Translations under genes and position numbers: made by a program | Shown: one piece after another, positions 53,240-62,706 of the stretch | Numbering within the stretch: the stretch's first letter is position 1 | Layout of the letters: each line of letters opens with the position of its first letter | The notes under the pieces: model-generated | Seen by the model: the letters and a program-made list of their open reading frames with translations, nothing else | Told to the model about the DNA's origin: nothing | Databases searched by the model: none | Assembly (NCBI RefSeq): GCF_002813295.1 | Contig: NZ_PHUE01000001.1 | Coordinates: 3,038,001 to 3,102,000 of the forward strand | Length of the DNA stretch: 64,000 bases | Source of the DNA: Flavobacterium sp. 5 | GTDB taxonomy: Bacteria; Bacteroidota; Bacteroidia; Flavobacteriales; Flavobacteriaceae | Reading direction: 5' to 3'

Positions 53240-54673
53240 ATGTTTTTTAACTCATTGGCTTTCGCCATTTTTTTACCAATTGTATTTCTTCTTTATTGGT
53301 TTGTTTTTAATAAAACTAAAAGCACTCAAAATGCTTTGTTAATCGTTGCCAGTTATTACTTTTATTCTTGTTGGGATTGGAGATTCTTATTTCTATTGGT
53401 GTTTTCTACTTTTTTAGATTATTACACTGGTATCCAAATCGAGAAAGGTAAATCGGAAAAAAGTCAAAAATTATGGTTCTGGCTGAGTATTATAGTCAAT
53501 CTTGGATTTCTTGGAATTTTTAAATATTACAATTTTTTTGCAGCTTCATTCTCAGAATTATTAAATTCTGTTGGGTTAAAAGCAAGTCCAATTTTGTTGA
53601 ATGTGATTCTTCCGGTCGGAATTTCATTCTATACTTTCCACGGCTTATCATACGTAATTGATATTTATTATAAAAGAATCAAAGCCGAATACAACTTTGT
53701 AGATTATTCTTTGTTTGTTAGCTATTTTCCACTTCTAGTTGCTGGTCCAATAGAAAGAGCGACTCATTTATTACCTCAAGTAAAAGTAAAACGAGAGTTT
53801 AATTTTCAAATTGCTAAAGAAGGGGTTTGTCAAATCATTTGGGGATTAGTCAAAAAGGTTGTTATTGCAGATACCTGTGCGACTTATGCCAATGCTATTT
53901 TTGATAATTATACTTCGATGAATTCGTTTTCATTAATTCTAGGTGCAGTTTATTTTGCATTTCAAATTTATGGTGATTTTTCAGGTTATTCGGACATGGC
54001 ATTGGGGATGTCCAAATTGTTTGGATTGGATTTATTGAGAAATTTCAATTATCCCTATTTTTCAAGGGATATTGCCGAATTTTGGCGACGCTGGCATATT
54101 TCACTTTCTTCTTGGTTTCGAGATTACTTATATATTCCCTTAGGAGGAAGCAAAGGAGGGATTTGGATGAAAATCAGAAATACATTCATCATTTTTGTTG
54201 TAAGTGGTTTTTGGCACGGTGCAAATTGGACATACGTTGTTTGGGGATTTATAAACGCTATATATTTCTTACCTTTATTATTATCGAATAGTAACCGAAA
54301 TAATATGAATACCATTAAGTTAAAATTTGATTTTGATTCAGCCAAAATTTTAATAAGCATTTTATATACATTCACATTAACTTGCATTGCATGGGTATTT
54401 TTTAGAGCCAAAACCATAACGGATGCAGTTTTATATCTTAAAAAAATAGTGTTTAATGGTGAATTTACTTCGCAATATCTGGCTAACGAAAGATACAATT
54501 ACGAGCTATTGATTATGGTAGGATTATTTGTTGTGGTTGAATGGAATAACCGCGATAAAATTGAACCTCTTTCTGGTAAAAGAAGTTTGTTAAAGGTAGC
54601 TTTGGCAATTATGACAATCATTGCTTTTGGAACTTTTTCTGATTATAAAGAATTTATATATTTTCAGTTTTAA
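53240..54673 (+). CDS. MBOAT-family O-acyltransferase (AlgI/DltB-like)
   Basis: A 477-residue polytopic membrane protein. It starts MFFNSLAFAIFLPIVFLLYW, then has YYFYSCWDWRFLFLL, GISFYTFHGLSYVIDIYY, FPLLVAGPIERA, FWRRWHISLSSWFRDYLYIPLGG and the catalytic FWHGANWTYVVWG with histidine H326. These motifs are those of AlgI/PatA. Such proteins pass acyl groups across the membrane to a periplasmic transferase, which is probably the next gene. The preceding 144-base gap may hold a promoter. Confidence 0.93.
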   Translation: MFFNSLAFAIFLPIVFLLYWFVFNKTKSTQNALLIVASYYFYSCWDWRFLFLLVFSTFLDYYTGIQIEKGKSEKSQKLWFWLSIIVNLGFLGIFKYYNFFAASFSELLNSVGLKASPILLNVILPVGISFYTFHGLSYVIDIYYKRIKAEYNFVDYSLFVSYFPLLVAGPIERATHLLPQVKVKREFNFQIAKEGVCQIIWGLVKKVVIADTCATYANAIFDNYTSMNSFSLILGAVYFAFQIYGDFSGYSDMALGMSKLFGLDLLRNFNYPYFSRDIAEFWRRWHISLSSWFRDYLYIPLGGSKGGIWMKIRNTFIIFVVSGFWHGANWTYVVWGFINAIYFLPLLLSNSNRNNMNTIKLKFDFDSAKILISILYTFTLTCIAWVFFRAKTITDAVLYLKKIVFNGEFTSQYLANERYNYELLIMVGLFVVVEWNNRDKIEPLSGKRSLLKVALAIMTIIAFGTFSDYKEFIYFQF

Positions 54674-55569
54674 TGAAGAAATTTTTAGTTTATAGTGCCA
54701 AAATTTTAGTCGTGACTTTTTTGATTGCAGTAGTTTTGGATGGGCTTTATACTTTTGTTTATTTGCAATCTAATAATAGAGGAAAAATAGATTACGTGTA
54801 CAACTCGAATGCAAGAAATTATGATGTTATTATCTTGGGTTCCTCTCGAGCAAATAATCATTTTGTATCTCAAATGTTTGAAGATAAAGGCTTGAAAACT
54901 TTTAATTACGGGATGAGTGGTGGACATTTATTTGAAGCAGATTTGATGTTGAAATTAATGATTGAACGCCATTATAAAATAAAGAATATAATTTTAGAAG
55001 CTGATTTGAATCTTTCGAATGAACATAGATCAGATGGAATTTCTTCGAAGTTTTTACCGTATTTGCATGCTTCAAAAATTATTAAAGAACATTTTTCGAA
55101 AGAAGATGATTTTGATTATTTATATTATATTCCTTTTTATCGATATATTAAATTTGATTCTCAAATAGGTTTTAGAGAAATTTTTAAAATAATTGGGAAG
55201 GAAAAAACCAGTAGTTTAGAAAATGATGGTTATTATCCATTAGTGAAGCATAAAAATGGGAATATGAAAAACAATATTGTAAGCTTAAATCCTTTGCCTC
55301 ACAATAAATATTATGAGGAAATTAAAAAAAATTGCAAAGCTAACAATATTAATTTTATTGCTGTAATGACACCAATGTGCGAAAATGTTAAAGGGATGAA
55401 TTATTTTGATAAAGTAAAAAAAACATATCCTGAAATTCATAATTATGAAAATGTAGTTATGGAGGATAAATATTTTTCGTCTTGCGGACACATGAATGAT
55501 AAAGGAGCTAAAATGTTTACTAAAAAAATAATTGAAGATTTTTTTAGCCCACAAATTAATTTAAAATAA
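54673..55569 (+). CDS. SGNH/AlgJ-DltD-like partner of the MBOAT protein
   Basis: A 298-residue protein with an N-terminal membrane anchor (about residues 8-30) and the rest likely periplasmic. VIILGSSRANNHF (52-64) provides a candidate nucleophile serine S57 or S58 in GSS. CGHMNDKGAKMF near the C-terminus provides a histidine and aspartate, though the order H-x-x-D is inverted relative to the usual D-x-x-H. Overlap with the MBOAT stop by one base indicates a working pair for glycan O-acylation. Confidence 0.7.
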   Translation: MKKFLVYSAKILVVTFLIAVVLDGLYTFVYLQSNNRGKIDYVYNSNARNYDVIILGSSRANNHFVSQMFEDKGLKTFNYGMSGGHLFEADLMLKLMIERHYKIKNIILEADLNLSNEHRSDGISSKFLPYLHASKIIKEHFSKEDDFDYLYYIPFYRYIKFDSQIGFREIFKIIGKEKTSSLENDGYYPLVKHKNGNMKNNIVSLNPLPHNKYYEEIKKNCKANNINFIAVMTPMCENVKGMNYFDKVKKTYPEIHNYENVVMEDKYFSSCGHMNDKGAKMFTKKIIEDFFSPQINLK

Positions 55570-55593
55570 CTATTTAAAATAAAATTTTAAGAA

Positions 55594-56973
55594 GTGAAAA
55601 ATAAGATTGTATTACTGTTTCCAGATGGAGTAGGGGTTAGGAATTATCTTTTTTCGGATGTTTTTAAAAAAGCAAATGAGGAGTTAGTCTTGTTCCATAA
55701 CTTTGATCCAGAAACCATAACAGCTATTAAACAAAATTCTTCAATTAGTGATGCAATTACTATCCCTGTTTATAAAGAGTCAGTTAAAGAGAAATTTTTA
55801 AGAGAATTAATTTGTTTATCGAGACTGTATAATAATACAGAAAAAGTTGATAATAAATCTGTACTAGCTTATTGGAACTGGAATCAAAAAACATTTACCA
55901 AAAAGCTATTCTATAAATTAATTGAACAGGTAGCTCCTTTTTTTAAGGACTATACTAAGATTTTAAAATTAGAGGAAAAATATCAAAAAACAATTCGTCA
56001 AAATCCTTTTTATGATGAGGTTGCAGCAATTTTAAAAAAAATACAGCCAAGTGTTGTTTTTTGTTCTCATCAAAGAGCTTTAAAAGCAGCAACAATTTTT
56101 GCAGCAGCTGCGGATTTAGGAATTACAACAACAACTGTAATTTATTCTTGGGATAATTTGCCTAAGGCACGTATGGCTTTACGTGCTAGTAATTATTTGG
56201 TATGGTCAGAGTATATGAAGAAAGAAATGGATACATATTATCCTGAAATTTCTTCGGAAAGTATTTATGTCACAGGAACTCCTCAATTTGAGTTTTATGA
56301 AGATCAAAAAAATATAATTGAAAAAGAAATTTTTTACAAAAGGTATAATTTAGATCCTAATAAAAAAATTATTTGTTTTTCTGGGGATGATACTAAAACA
56401 TCTCCTGATGATCCGAGTTATCTAAAAGATATTGTTGAAGAAATAATTAGTGCTAATCTACAAGATGAATATCAAATTTTATTGAGACGATGTCCAGTAG
56501 ATTTTTCTGGAAGATTTGAAAATATAGTAAATGATTATAAAGATCTAATAAAAGAAGCAGTCCCTTTATGGCACTTTAATTCTTCAAAAGAATGGAATGC
56601 TGTCTATCCATCTGTTGAGGATGTTAAATTACTGGTAAGTACTGCTTTTTATTCGGATATAGTTGTCAACGTTGGTTCAACTATGGCTTTTGATTTTGCG
56701 ATGTTTAATAAGCCATGTGTTTTTATTAATTATGATCAACAAAATAAAAAGGTGAAAGATTGGTCAGTAGATACAATTTATCAATTTCAGCATTTTAGGA
56801 GTATGCCAAATAAAAATGCTATTATTTGGTTGAACAGTAAAGATGAAATTGTAGAAAAATTAACTCTTAAAAAGAGTTGTAGTTTGGATATGATTCAATG
56901 GAAAGAAACTGTATTAGAAGATTATAAAAAAGCTTCAATAAAAATACGTGAACAATTAAAATTAACTACATAA
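55594..56973 (+). CDS. GT-B-like surface carbohydrate biosynthesis protein
   Basis: A 459-residue protein not assigned to a classical family. KIVLLFPDGVGVRNYLFSDVF opens a Rossmann-like half. VVFCSHQRALKAATIFAAAAD and TVIYSWDNLPKARMAL end it. The second half has ICFSGDDTKTSPDDPSY and VVNVGSTMAFDFAMFNKPCV, like the nucleotide-binding end of CDP-glycerol-transferase or UDP-glycosyltransferase proteins. A sugar or polyol-phosphate transferase is likely. Start codon is GTG at 55594; the next gene overlaps the stop. Confidence 0.6.
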   Translation: MKNKIVLLFPDGVGVRNYLFSDVFKKANEELVLFHNFDPETITAIKQNSSISDAITIPVYKESVKEKFLRELICLSRLYNNTEKVDNKSVLAYWNWNQKTFTKKLFYKLIEQVAPFFKDYTKILKLEEKYQKTIRQNPFYDEVAAILKKIQPSVVFCSHQRALKAATIFAAAADLGITTTTVIYSWDNLPKARMALRASNYLVWSEYMKKEMDTYYPEISSESIYVTGTPQFEFYEDQKNIIEKEIFYKRYNLDPNKKIICFSGDDTKTSPDDPSYLKDIVEEIISANLQDEYQILLRRCPVDFSGRFENIVNDYKDLIKEAVPLWHFNSSKEWNAVYPSVEDVKLLVSTAFYSDIVVNVGSTMAFDFAMFNKPCVFINYDQQNKKVKDWSVDTIYQFQHFRSMPNKNAIIWLNSKDEIVEKLTLKKSCSLDMIQWKETVLEDYKKASIKIREQLKLTT

Positions 56974-58130
56974 TGCACATCTGTTTTTTAACAAATGAAT
57001 ATCCAAAAGAAGGATTTCCACACGGAGGAATAGGTAGTTTTGTAAAAACTTTAGCTGTAGAATTGGTAATAAAAGGAATTGAAGTATCAGTGATTGGCCT
57101 TAATTATACTGATAATGACGAACTAGAGATTGTTGAGGGTGTTCGTATTTATAGATTGAAAAGAAGCAAAATAAAAGGGTTATCTTGGTATTTTAATTTT
57201 AAAGCATTTAACAAAAAAATCAAAGAAATTCATAAACTGAATCCTATAAGTATTGTCGAAGCTTCGGAACTGGGTCTTGCTTTTATTTCAAAATTAAAAG
57301 ATATTAAATATACGATAAGACTCCATGGAGGGCATCATTTTTTTACTGAAAGTGAAAACAGAAAAATTAATAAATGGAAAGGATTTCAGGAAAAAAGGTC
57401 TTTTAAAAATAGTGACGCTTTTATAGCTGTTTCACATTATGTAAAAGAACATACTGAAAAATATTTGAGTTATAATAATAAGCCATTATATTATATCAAT
57501 TATCCGATTAATACAGAGCTTTTTAAATTTAGTGAAAGACCTATAACTGATGCAAAAATTGTTTTTGCCGGTACAGTTTGTGAAAAAAAGGGAATTCGTC
57601 AATTAATACAAGCTTTTCCATTGGTAAAAAAGGAATTTCCTGATGCTACTTTGGAAATCTATGGTAGAGATTGGTTTTTTCCTGACAGTAGTTCTTATAT
57701 ACAACTGTTAAAAGAAAAAGAATTACCACAATTAGGAGTACTTGTAAAAGATATTCATTTTCATGGGGCTGTTGCCTATAAGGACATTCCAAAGGTATAT
57801 GCCGAAGCTTCTGTATGTGCGTTTCCATCTCATATGGAAACCCAAGGTTTGGTAGCTCCAGAAGCTATGGCTATGGAAAAAGCTGTTGTTTTTACTAAGT
57901 TAGGGCCAGGCCCTGAAACAATAGTCAATTATGAAACTGGATTATTATGTGATCCTTATAATCCGACTGATATTGCTGAAAAAATTATTTGGGTTTTTTC
58001 TAACAAAGAGAAAGCAAAAGAAATTGGTAAAGTCGCCAGAGAATTTGTACTTAAAAAATATGGTTTGCAGTATATTGTTGCTCAAAACATTGAGTTCTTT
58101 CAGTATATAGTAGATAAAACTAGCTACTAA
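56973..58130 (+). CDS. Glycosyltransferase family 4
   Basis: A 385-residue GT-B enzyme. HICFLTNEYPKEGFPHGGIGSFVKTL is split around the acceptor loop, and YTIRLHGGHHFFTE precedes the linker. The donor domain starts IVFAGTVCEKKGIRQLIQAF, and the EX7E-type segment is PSHMETQGLVAPEAMAM. ETGLLCDPYNPTDIAEKI ends the catalytic part. One-base overlap with the gene before suggests coupling. Confidence 0.88.
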   Translation: MHICFLTNEYPKEGFPHGGIGSFVKTLAVELVIKGIEVSVIGLNYTDNDELEIVEGVRIYRLKRSKIKGLSWYFNFKAFNKKIKEIHKLNPISIVEASELGLAFISKLKDIKYTIRLHGGHHFFTESENRKINKWKGFQEKRSFKNSDAFIAVSHYVKEHTEKYLSYNNKPLYYINYPINTELFKFSERPITDAKIVFAGTVCEKKGIRQLIQAFPLVKKEFPDATLEIYGRDWFFPDSSSYIQLLKEKELPQLGVLVKDIHFHGAVAYKDIPKVYAEASVCAFPSHMETQGLVAPEAMAMEKAVVFTKLGPGPETIVNYETGLLCDPYNPTDIAEKIIWVFSNKEKAKEIGKVAREFVLKKYGLQYIVAQNIEFFQYIVDKTSY

Positions 58131-58169
58131 AGTGTATTTTGACACTATTATTAAATAATTCATTTATAA

Positions 58170-59177
58170 ATGAATAGTATTAAAAAGGTTTATATTTTTG
58201 GTTTATTTAATGCGTTTTATGATTCTTTTTATATAAAGGGAATCCAAGATTTATATGGAAAGAATAAAATAGTTTATGATATTTCTAAGTTTCCTAAATT
58301 TAGGCAGAATACTTTTGCTGCAATTTTTCAACACGAGGATGGAAAAGAGATTAAAGTTGTTATTGATTCGAGAGATACTACTGAAATATGGAAAGAAGAA
58401 TTAGTTTGGTGTGATGTTTATGGTAAAATAAATTATAGTTTAAATGAGATTCCAATAGATTTTGAATTTAAAATAATTGCAATAGGACCTAGTTTTGAAA
58501 TTAAATTTTGGAATTTCTATGAATCCTTTTTTTTAGGAATAAAACATACTTTAAATTTTAAAAATGCACTTTCAAACCGAACTGATTATTTTGCTAATTA
58601 TTGGAGACAATATAAAAGATTAAGACTTGAAGAATATTATTCTAAAGTAGTAAGTTTAGATAACTATGTCTTTTTTGTAAGTTCAATATGGAAAAAAGAA
58701 TCGCAGACAAATAGAAATAGGTCTAACTATATTAAAGCCTGTAAATCAAATTCAAAAATTATTTTTGAAGGTGGATTTGCTCCTAGAAAAGACGGTGATA
58801 ATTTAGGGTTTGGTGCATTAGTAATATCAAAGAGATTTGATTTAAAGGCATATTTTTATAAAACAAAAAAAACTAAAATTGTCTTTAATACACCAGCAGT
58901 TTTATCTTGCCATGGATGGAAATTAGGAGAGTTTTTAGCAATGAGTAAAGCAATTATCTCAACGAATCATAAAAATATTTTACCAAGTCCGTTAGATAAT
59001 AATATCCACATTGTTTATGTCGACGAAAATTCTTTTGAAGATTATTCAGATAAAATAAATAAACTGATTGATGATTCTGAAAAAAGGATAGAATTAGAAG
59101 CTAACGCGTTTAAATATTTTAAGGATCATTTGGAACCTTCAGTAGTCATAAAAAAACTTTTAAATTTTAAGATTTGA
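58170..59177 (+). CDS. Divergent GT-B glycosyltransferase-like protein
   Basis: A 335-residue protein with no clear N-terminal acceptor motif. The C-terminal part has FNTPAVLSCHGWKLGEFLAMSKAIIST, resembling the donor-binding end of group-1 transferases of the Glyco_trans_1_2 type, followed by a helical tail KLIDDSEKRIELEANAFKYF. It is flanked by GT4 genes and overlaps the next one by 4 bases (TTGA). The function is inferred from context and this one region. Confidence 0.55.
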   Translation: MNSIKKVYIFGLFNAFYDSFYIKGIQDLYGKNKIVYDISKFPKFRQNTFAAIFQHEDGKEIKVVIDSRDTTEIWKEELVWCDVYGKINYSLNEIPIDFEFKIIAIGPSFEIKFWNFYESFFLGIKHTLNFKNALSNRTDYFANYWRQYKRLRLEEYYSKVVSLDNYVFFVSSIWKKESQTNRNRSNYIKACKSNSKIIFEGGFAPRKDGDNLGFGALVISKRFDLKAYFYKTKKTKIVFNTPAVLSCHGWKLGEFLAMSKAIISTNHKNILPSPLDNNIHIVYVDENSFEDYSDKINKLIDDSEKRIELEANAFKYFKDHLEPSVVIKKLLNFKI

Positions 59178-60292
59178 AATTCGCAATAATTACTCATGTA
59201 ATCCATAAGAAAGAGCAAAATCATTTTTTTGCCTATGCGCCATATGTAAATGAAATGAATATTTGGTCCAAATATATTGACGAGTTAATTATTGTTGCTC
59301 CTTTACAAAACAGCAAAAAATCGACAATTGATAGTGTTTATAATTCTGGTAATGTGAAATTTATGCCTATTCAACAAATAAGTTTGGTAGGAAGGTTAGA
59401 GGTTATAAAGGCAATTTTAAATTTGCCAAAAATTAGTTGGCAAATATACAAAGCTATGAGCCAATCAAATCATATTCATCTCCGATGTCCAGGAAATATT
59501 GGGCTTTTAGGCTGTTTGATTCAAATTTTATTTCCAAATAAAAAGAAAACGGCAAAGTATGCTGGGAATTGGGATCCAGAATCTAAGCAACCTTTGAGTT
59601 ATCGTTTACAAAAATGGATTTTAAGCAATACTTTTTTAACCAAGAATATGCAGGTATTGGTTTATGGAGAATGGAAAAATTTATCCAAAAATATAGTCCC
59701 TTTTTTTACCGCTACTTATTTAGAATCAGATAAGGATCTTTTTCAAGTAAAGGGATTGGCAAAAAAGATTAATTTTATTTTTGTTGGGACATTGGTGGAA
59801 GGTAAAAATCCACTATATGCAATTCAATTAATAGAAGAATTGTATAAAAAAGGATTTATAGTTCATTTGGATTTGTATGGTGAAGGTTTGGAAGGAGAAT
59901 TATTAAAGGATTATATTTCAAATTCTAATTTAGAAAAAGTGGTTAAGCTTAAAGGGAATCAACCTAAAGATGTTGTAAAAGATGCCTATCAAGGCAGTCA
60001 TTTTGTTATTTTACCTTCTAAAAGTGAAGGTTGGCCAAAAGCTATTGCCGAAGGTATGTTTTGGGGTTGTGTTCCAATTGCTACTGCAGTTTCATGTGTA
60101 CCTTTTATGTTAGATTTTGGAAATAGAGGATTATTGTTACAAATGAATTTGGAAGAAGATGTTCAACAATTAATAACTCTTTTAAACAATGAATCAGGCT
60201 TTTTAGACAAAAGTAAAAAGGCTTCTGATTGGTCTAGAAATTATACTCTTGATGTTTTTGAAGTTGAAATAAAAAAAATGTTACTGCAATGA
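59174..60292 (+). CDS. Glycosyltransferase family 4
   Basis: A 372-residue GT-B enzyme: FAIITHVIHKKEQNHFFAYA, HIHLRCPGNIGLLGCLIQ, then donor domain FIFVGTLVEGKNPLYAIQLI and PSKSEGWPKAIAEGMFWGCVP as the EX7E-type segment. The start is TTG at 59174 within the overlap TTGA with the previous stop; no ATG is available nearer the first strand. The next gene begins in an ATGA overlap. Confidence 0.86.
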   Translation: MKFAIITHVIHKKEQNHFFAYAPYVNEMNIWSKYIDELIIVAPLQNSKKSTIDSVYNSGNVKFMPIQQISLVGRLEVIKAILNLPKISWQIYKAMSQSNHIHLRCPGNIGLLGCLIQILFPNKKKTAKYAGNWDPESKQPLSYRLQKWILSNTFLTKNMQVLVYGEWKNLSKNIVPFFTATYLESDKDLFQVKGLAKKINFIFVGTLVEGKNPLYAIQLIEELYKKGFIVHLDLYGEGLEGELLKDYISNSNLEKVVKLKGNQPKDVVKDAYQGSHFVILPSKSEGWPKAIAEGMFWGCVPIATAVSCVPFMLDFGNRGLLLQMNLEEDVQQLITLLNNESGFLDKSKKASDWSRNYTLDVFEVEIKKMLLQ

Positions 60293-61356
60293 GAATTGTC
60301 CAATTAATAGATTCTTTAGAAGCGGGTGGAGCTGAGCGAATGGCTGTCAATTATGCGAATGCTTTAGTAAAGGAGGTTAAATTTTCGGGATTAGTTGCTA
60401 CTCGAAAAGAAGGCTCTTTAGTAAATCAAATTAATCCAAATGTTTTCTATTTGTTTTTAAATAAAAGAGGGAAGCTTGATTTTAGAGCTCTTTTTAGATT
60501 GCGGTCTTTTGTTTTGAAAAATAAAGTAACTCATCTTCATGCACATAGTACTTCTTTTTTCTTTGCTTTTTTGCTGAAACTTATTCTTCCATCGTTACTT
60601 ATAATTAGACATGATCATTATGGGAATAATGAATTTTTAGCAACAAGACCTTCTTTGATATTAAAAAGAACAGCTTCTTTTTTTAAGGGTGTTATTGCAG
60701 TAAATCAAAATCTTAAAAATTGGTCTGAGAATGTAGTTAAGGCTAATAATGTTATTTATTTGCCTAATTTCCCAATAGAGGAGACTAATGTTGTGAACCA
60801 GACAGTTTTAATGGGAATTCATGAAAAACGCATTATATCTTTGGCTAATTTAAGAGAACAAAAAAATCATTTTTTACTGTTAAATGTGGCAAAAAAGTTA
60901 AAAAAAACTAATCCAGATTGGACTTTTCATTTGATTGGTAAAGATTTTGAAGACGAGTATGCAATTCAAATAAAAAAATTGATTGAAGAATATGATTTAA
61001 AAAATAATGTTTTTCTTTATGGTTCCAAAGAGGATGTAGGACATATTCTCGATCAGGCGTCAATTGCAATTTTGACCTCAAAATCAGAAGGATTACCTGT
61101 TGCTCTTTTGGAGTACGGTTTATACAAAAAAGCAGTTGTTGTTACTCAAGTGGGGGAAATTCCTATGATTGTTCAAAATGGGAAGAATGGATTTATTGTT
61201 GAGACTGAAAGATCAGATTTATTTTATCAAGCTTTGGTCAATTTGATAGAAAATGAAACTTTGCGAGTTGATTTTGGTAAAGCTCTTTTTGATACAATTC
61301 AAACTGAATATGCTGAAGAAAGCGTTATGAAAAAATATTTAAATTGGTTGAAATAA
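60289..61356 (+). CDS. Glycosyltransferase family 4
   Basis: A 355-residue GT-B enzyme. RIVQLIDSLEAGGAERMAVNYA is the classic acceptor-loop pattern. IIRHDHYGNN, ISLANLREQKNHFLLLNV and SKSEGLPVALLEYGLYKKAVV follow in the expected order, the last containing the EX7E glutamates. NGFIVETERSDLF ends the domain. It precedes the second polymerase-like gene by 6 bases. Confidence 0.88.
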   Translation: MRIVQLIDSLEAGGAERMAVNYANALVKEVKFSGLVATRKEGSLVNQINPNVFYLFLNKRGKLDFRALFRLRSFVLKNKVTHLHAHSTSFFFAFLLKLILPSLLIIRHDHYGNNEFLATRPSLILKRTASFFKGVIAVNQNLKNWSENVVKANNVIYLPNFPIEETNVVNQTVLMGIHEKRIISLANLREQKNHFLLLNVAKKLKKTNPDWTFHLIGKDFEDEYAIQIKKLIEEYDLKNNVFLYGSKEDVGHILDQASIAILTSKSEGLPVALLEYGLYKKAVVVTQVGEIPMIVQNGKNGFIVETERSDLFYQALVNLIENETLRVDFGKALFDTIQTEYAEESVMKKYLNWLK

Positions 61357-61362
61357 ATTGAA

Positions 61363-62706
61363 ATGAAAAAAGAAGAAGTATCTTATATCTATTTATTACT
61401 GTTTCATGCTTTTCTTGGGGTATTGATATTTGTATTGCCGTTTATCTCAAAAATATATACAATAGCAATATTAATTTTTGGGATTTATTATATTATCAAG
61501 AGTAAAAATAAAAATAATGAGGTTCTTGTAATATCGGCCTATGTTGTCAGTGTTGAAGTTCTTTTAAGAATGACAGATGGAATGATTTTAAATGAATTTG
61601 GTAAATATTCAGTTCTAATTTTTATGTTTCTGGGAATGATTTATTCAGGGTTTTCTAAAAATGCATTACTGTATTGGCTTTTTTTGTTGTTACTTATTCC
61701 AGGAGTTATTTTGGCAACACTTACTTTAGATTTTGATACCAATGTTAGGAAAGCAATTGCATTTAATTTAACAGGTCCAGTTTGTTTGGCATTTAGTGCA
61801 ATATACTGCTATCAAAGAAAAATATCTTTTGATCGATTATTGGGCGTAATTACAGCATTTTCGTTGCCCTTAATTGCGGTTTCTGTTTATTTGTTTTTAT
61901 ATACACCAAGTGTAAGAGATGTAGTTACAGGAACTCAATCTAATTTTGAAACTTCAGGAGGATTTGGACCAAATCAGGTATCAACTATATTAGGACTAGG
62001 GGTTTTTATATTTTTTGTTCAGTTAGTTTTTAACTCCAAAAGTAAATTATTGCAACTGGTAAATATTGGTTTTGTTATGGTTTTTGCTTTTAGAGGAATT
62101 GTGACATTTTCTAGGGGAGGAATTATTACAGCGTTGATGATGGTTTTTATTCTGTTGGTTGTAATTTATTTTCAGGCCAATGAAAAAACAAAACCTAAAA
62201 TAGGTTTGATAATTATACTGTCATTTATAATAGGAATCGGGGTTTGGGGATATAGTTCTCTCCAAACAGGTGGATTAATAAATAAACGATATGCTAATCA
62301 AGATGCACGAGGTAGGGAAAAGAAAAGTAAATTATCAGGGAGAGAAACTCTTATAGCTACTGAAATGCAAATGTTTTTTGATAATCCTATTTTAGGTGTA
62401 GGGGTAGGAAGGAATAAGGAAATTAGAGAAAAAGAAACAGGAATTGCATCTGCTTCTCATAATGAAATTACTAGAATGCTAGCTGAACATGGTTCTCTTG
62501 GTTTGATTGATTTAATTGTTTTATTGTGTACACCGCTGTTTTTATTTATGATTAATCGTCAAAATATTTTGGCACTTTCTTTTTTAGTTTTTTGGTTGTT
62601 AACGATCAATCATGCTGCTATGCGATTAGCAGCACCAGCTTTTGTTTATGCACTTTCATTATTAAAAGTCTATACTATTGAAAAACCTGTTATACATAGG
62701 GAATAA
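61363..62706 (+). CDS. O-antigen ligase/polymerase family (Wzy/WaaL-like) membrane protein
   Basis: A 447-residue polytopic protein with about 11-12 helices. The large periplasmic loop near residues 310-370 includes SGRETLIATEMQMFFDNPILGVGVGRN and SASHNEITRMLAEHGSLGLI, which is the PF04932-type signature with the R...G and H-N arrangement. Wzy and WaaL cannot be told apart by sequence alone. With the EpsG-like protein at 15910 serving region A, this one may belong to the right-hand pathway. The next gene overlaps it by 29 bases. Confidence 0.85.
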   Translation: MKKEEVSYIYLLLFHAFLGVLIFVLPFISKIYTIAILIFGIYYIIKSKNKNNEVLVISAYVVSVEVLLRMTDGMILNEFGKYSVLIFMFLGMIYSGFSKNALLYWLFLLLLIPGVILATLTLDFDTNVRKAIAFNLTGPVCLAFSAIYCYQRKISFDRLLGVITAFSLPLIAVSVYLFLYTPSVRDVVTGTQSNFETSGGFGPNQVSTILGLGVFIFFVQLVFNSKSKLLQLVNIGFVMVFAFRGIVTFSRGGIITALMMVFILLVVIYFQANEKTKPKIGLIIILSFIIGIGVWGYSSLQTGGLINKRYANQDARGREKKSKLSGRETLIATEMQMFFDNPILGVGVGRNKEIREKETGIASASHNEITRMLAEHGSLGLIDLIVLLCTPLFLFMINRQNILALSFLVFWLLTINHAAMRLAAPAFVYALSLLKVYTIEKPVIHRE

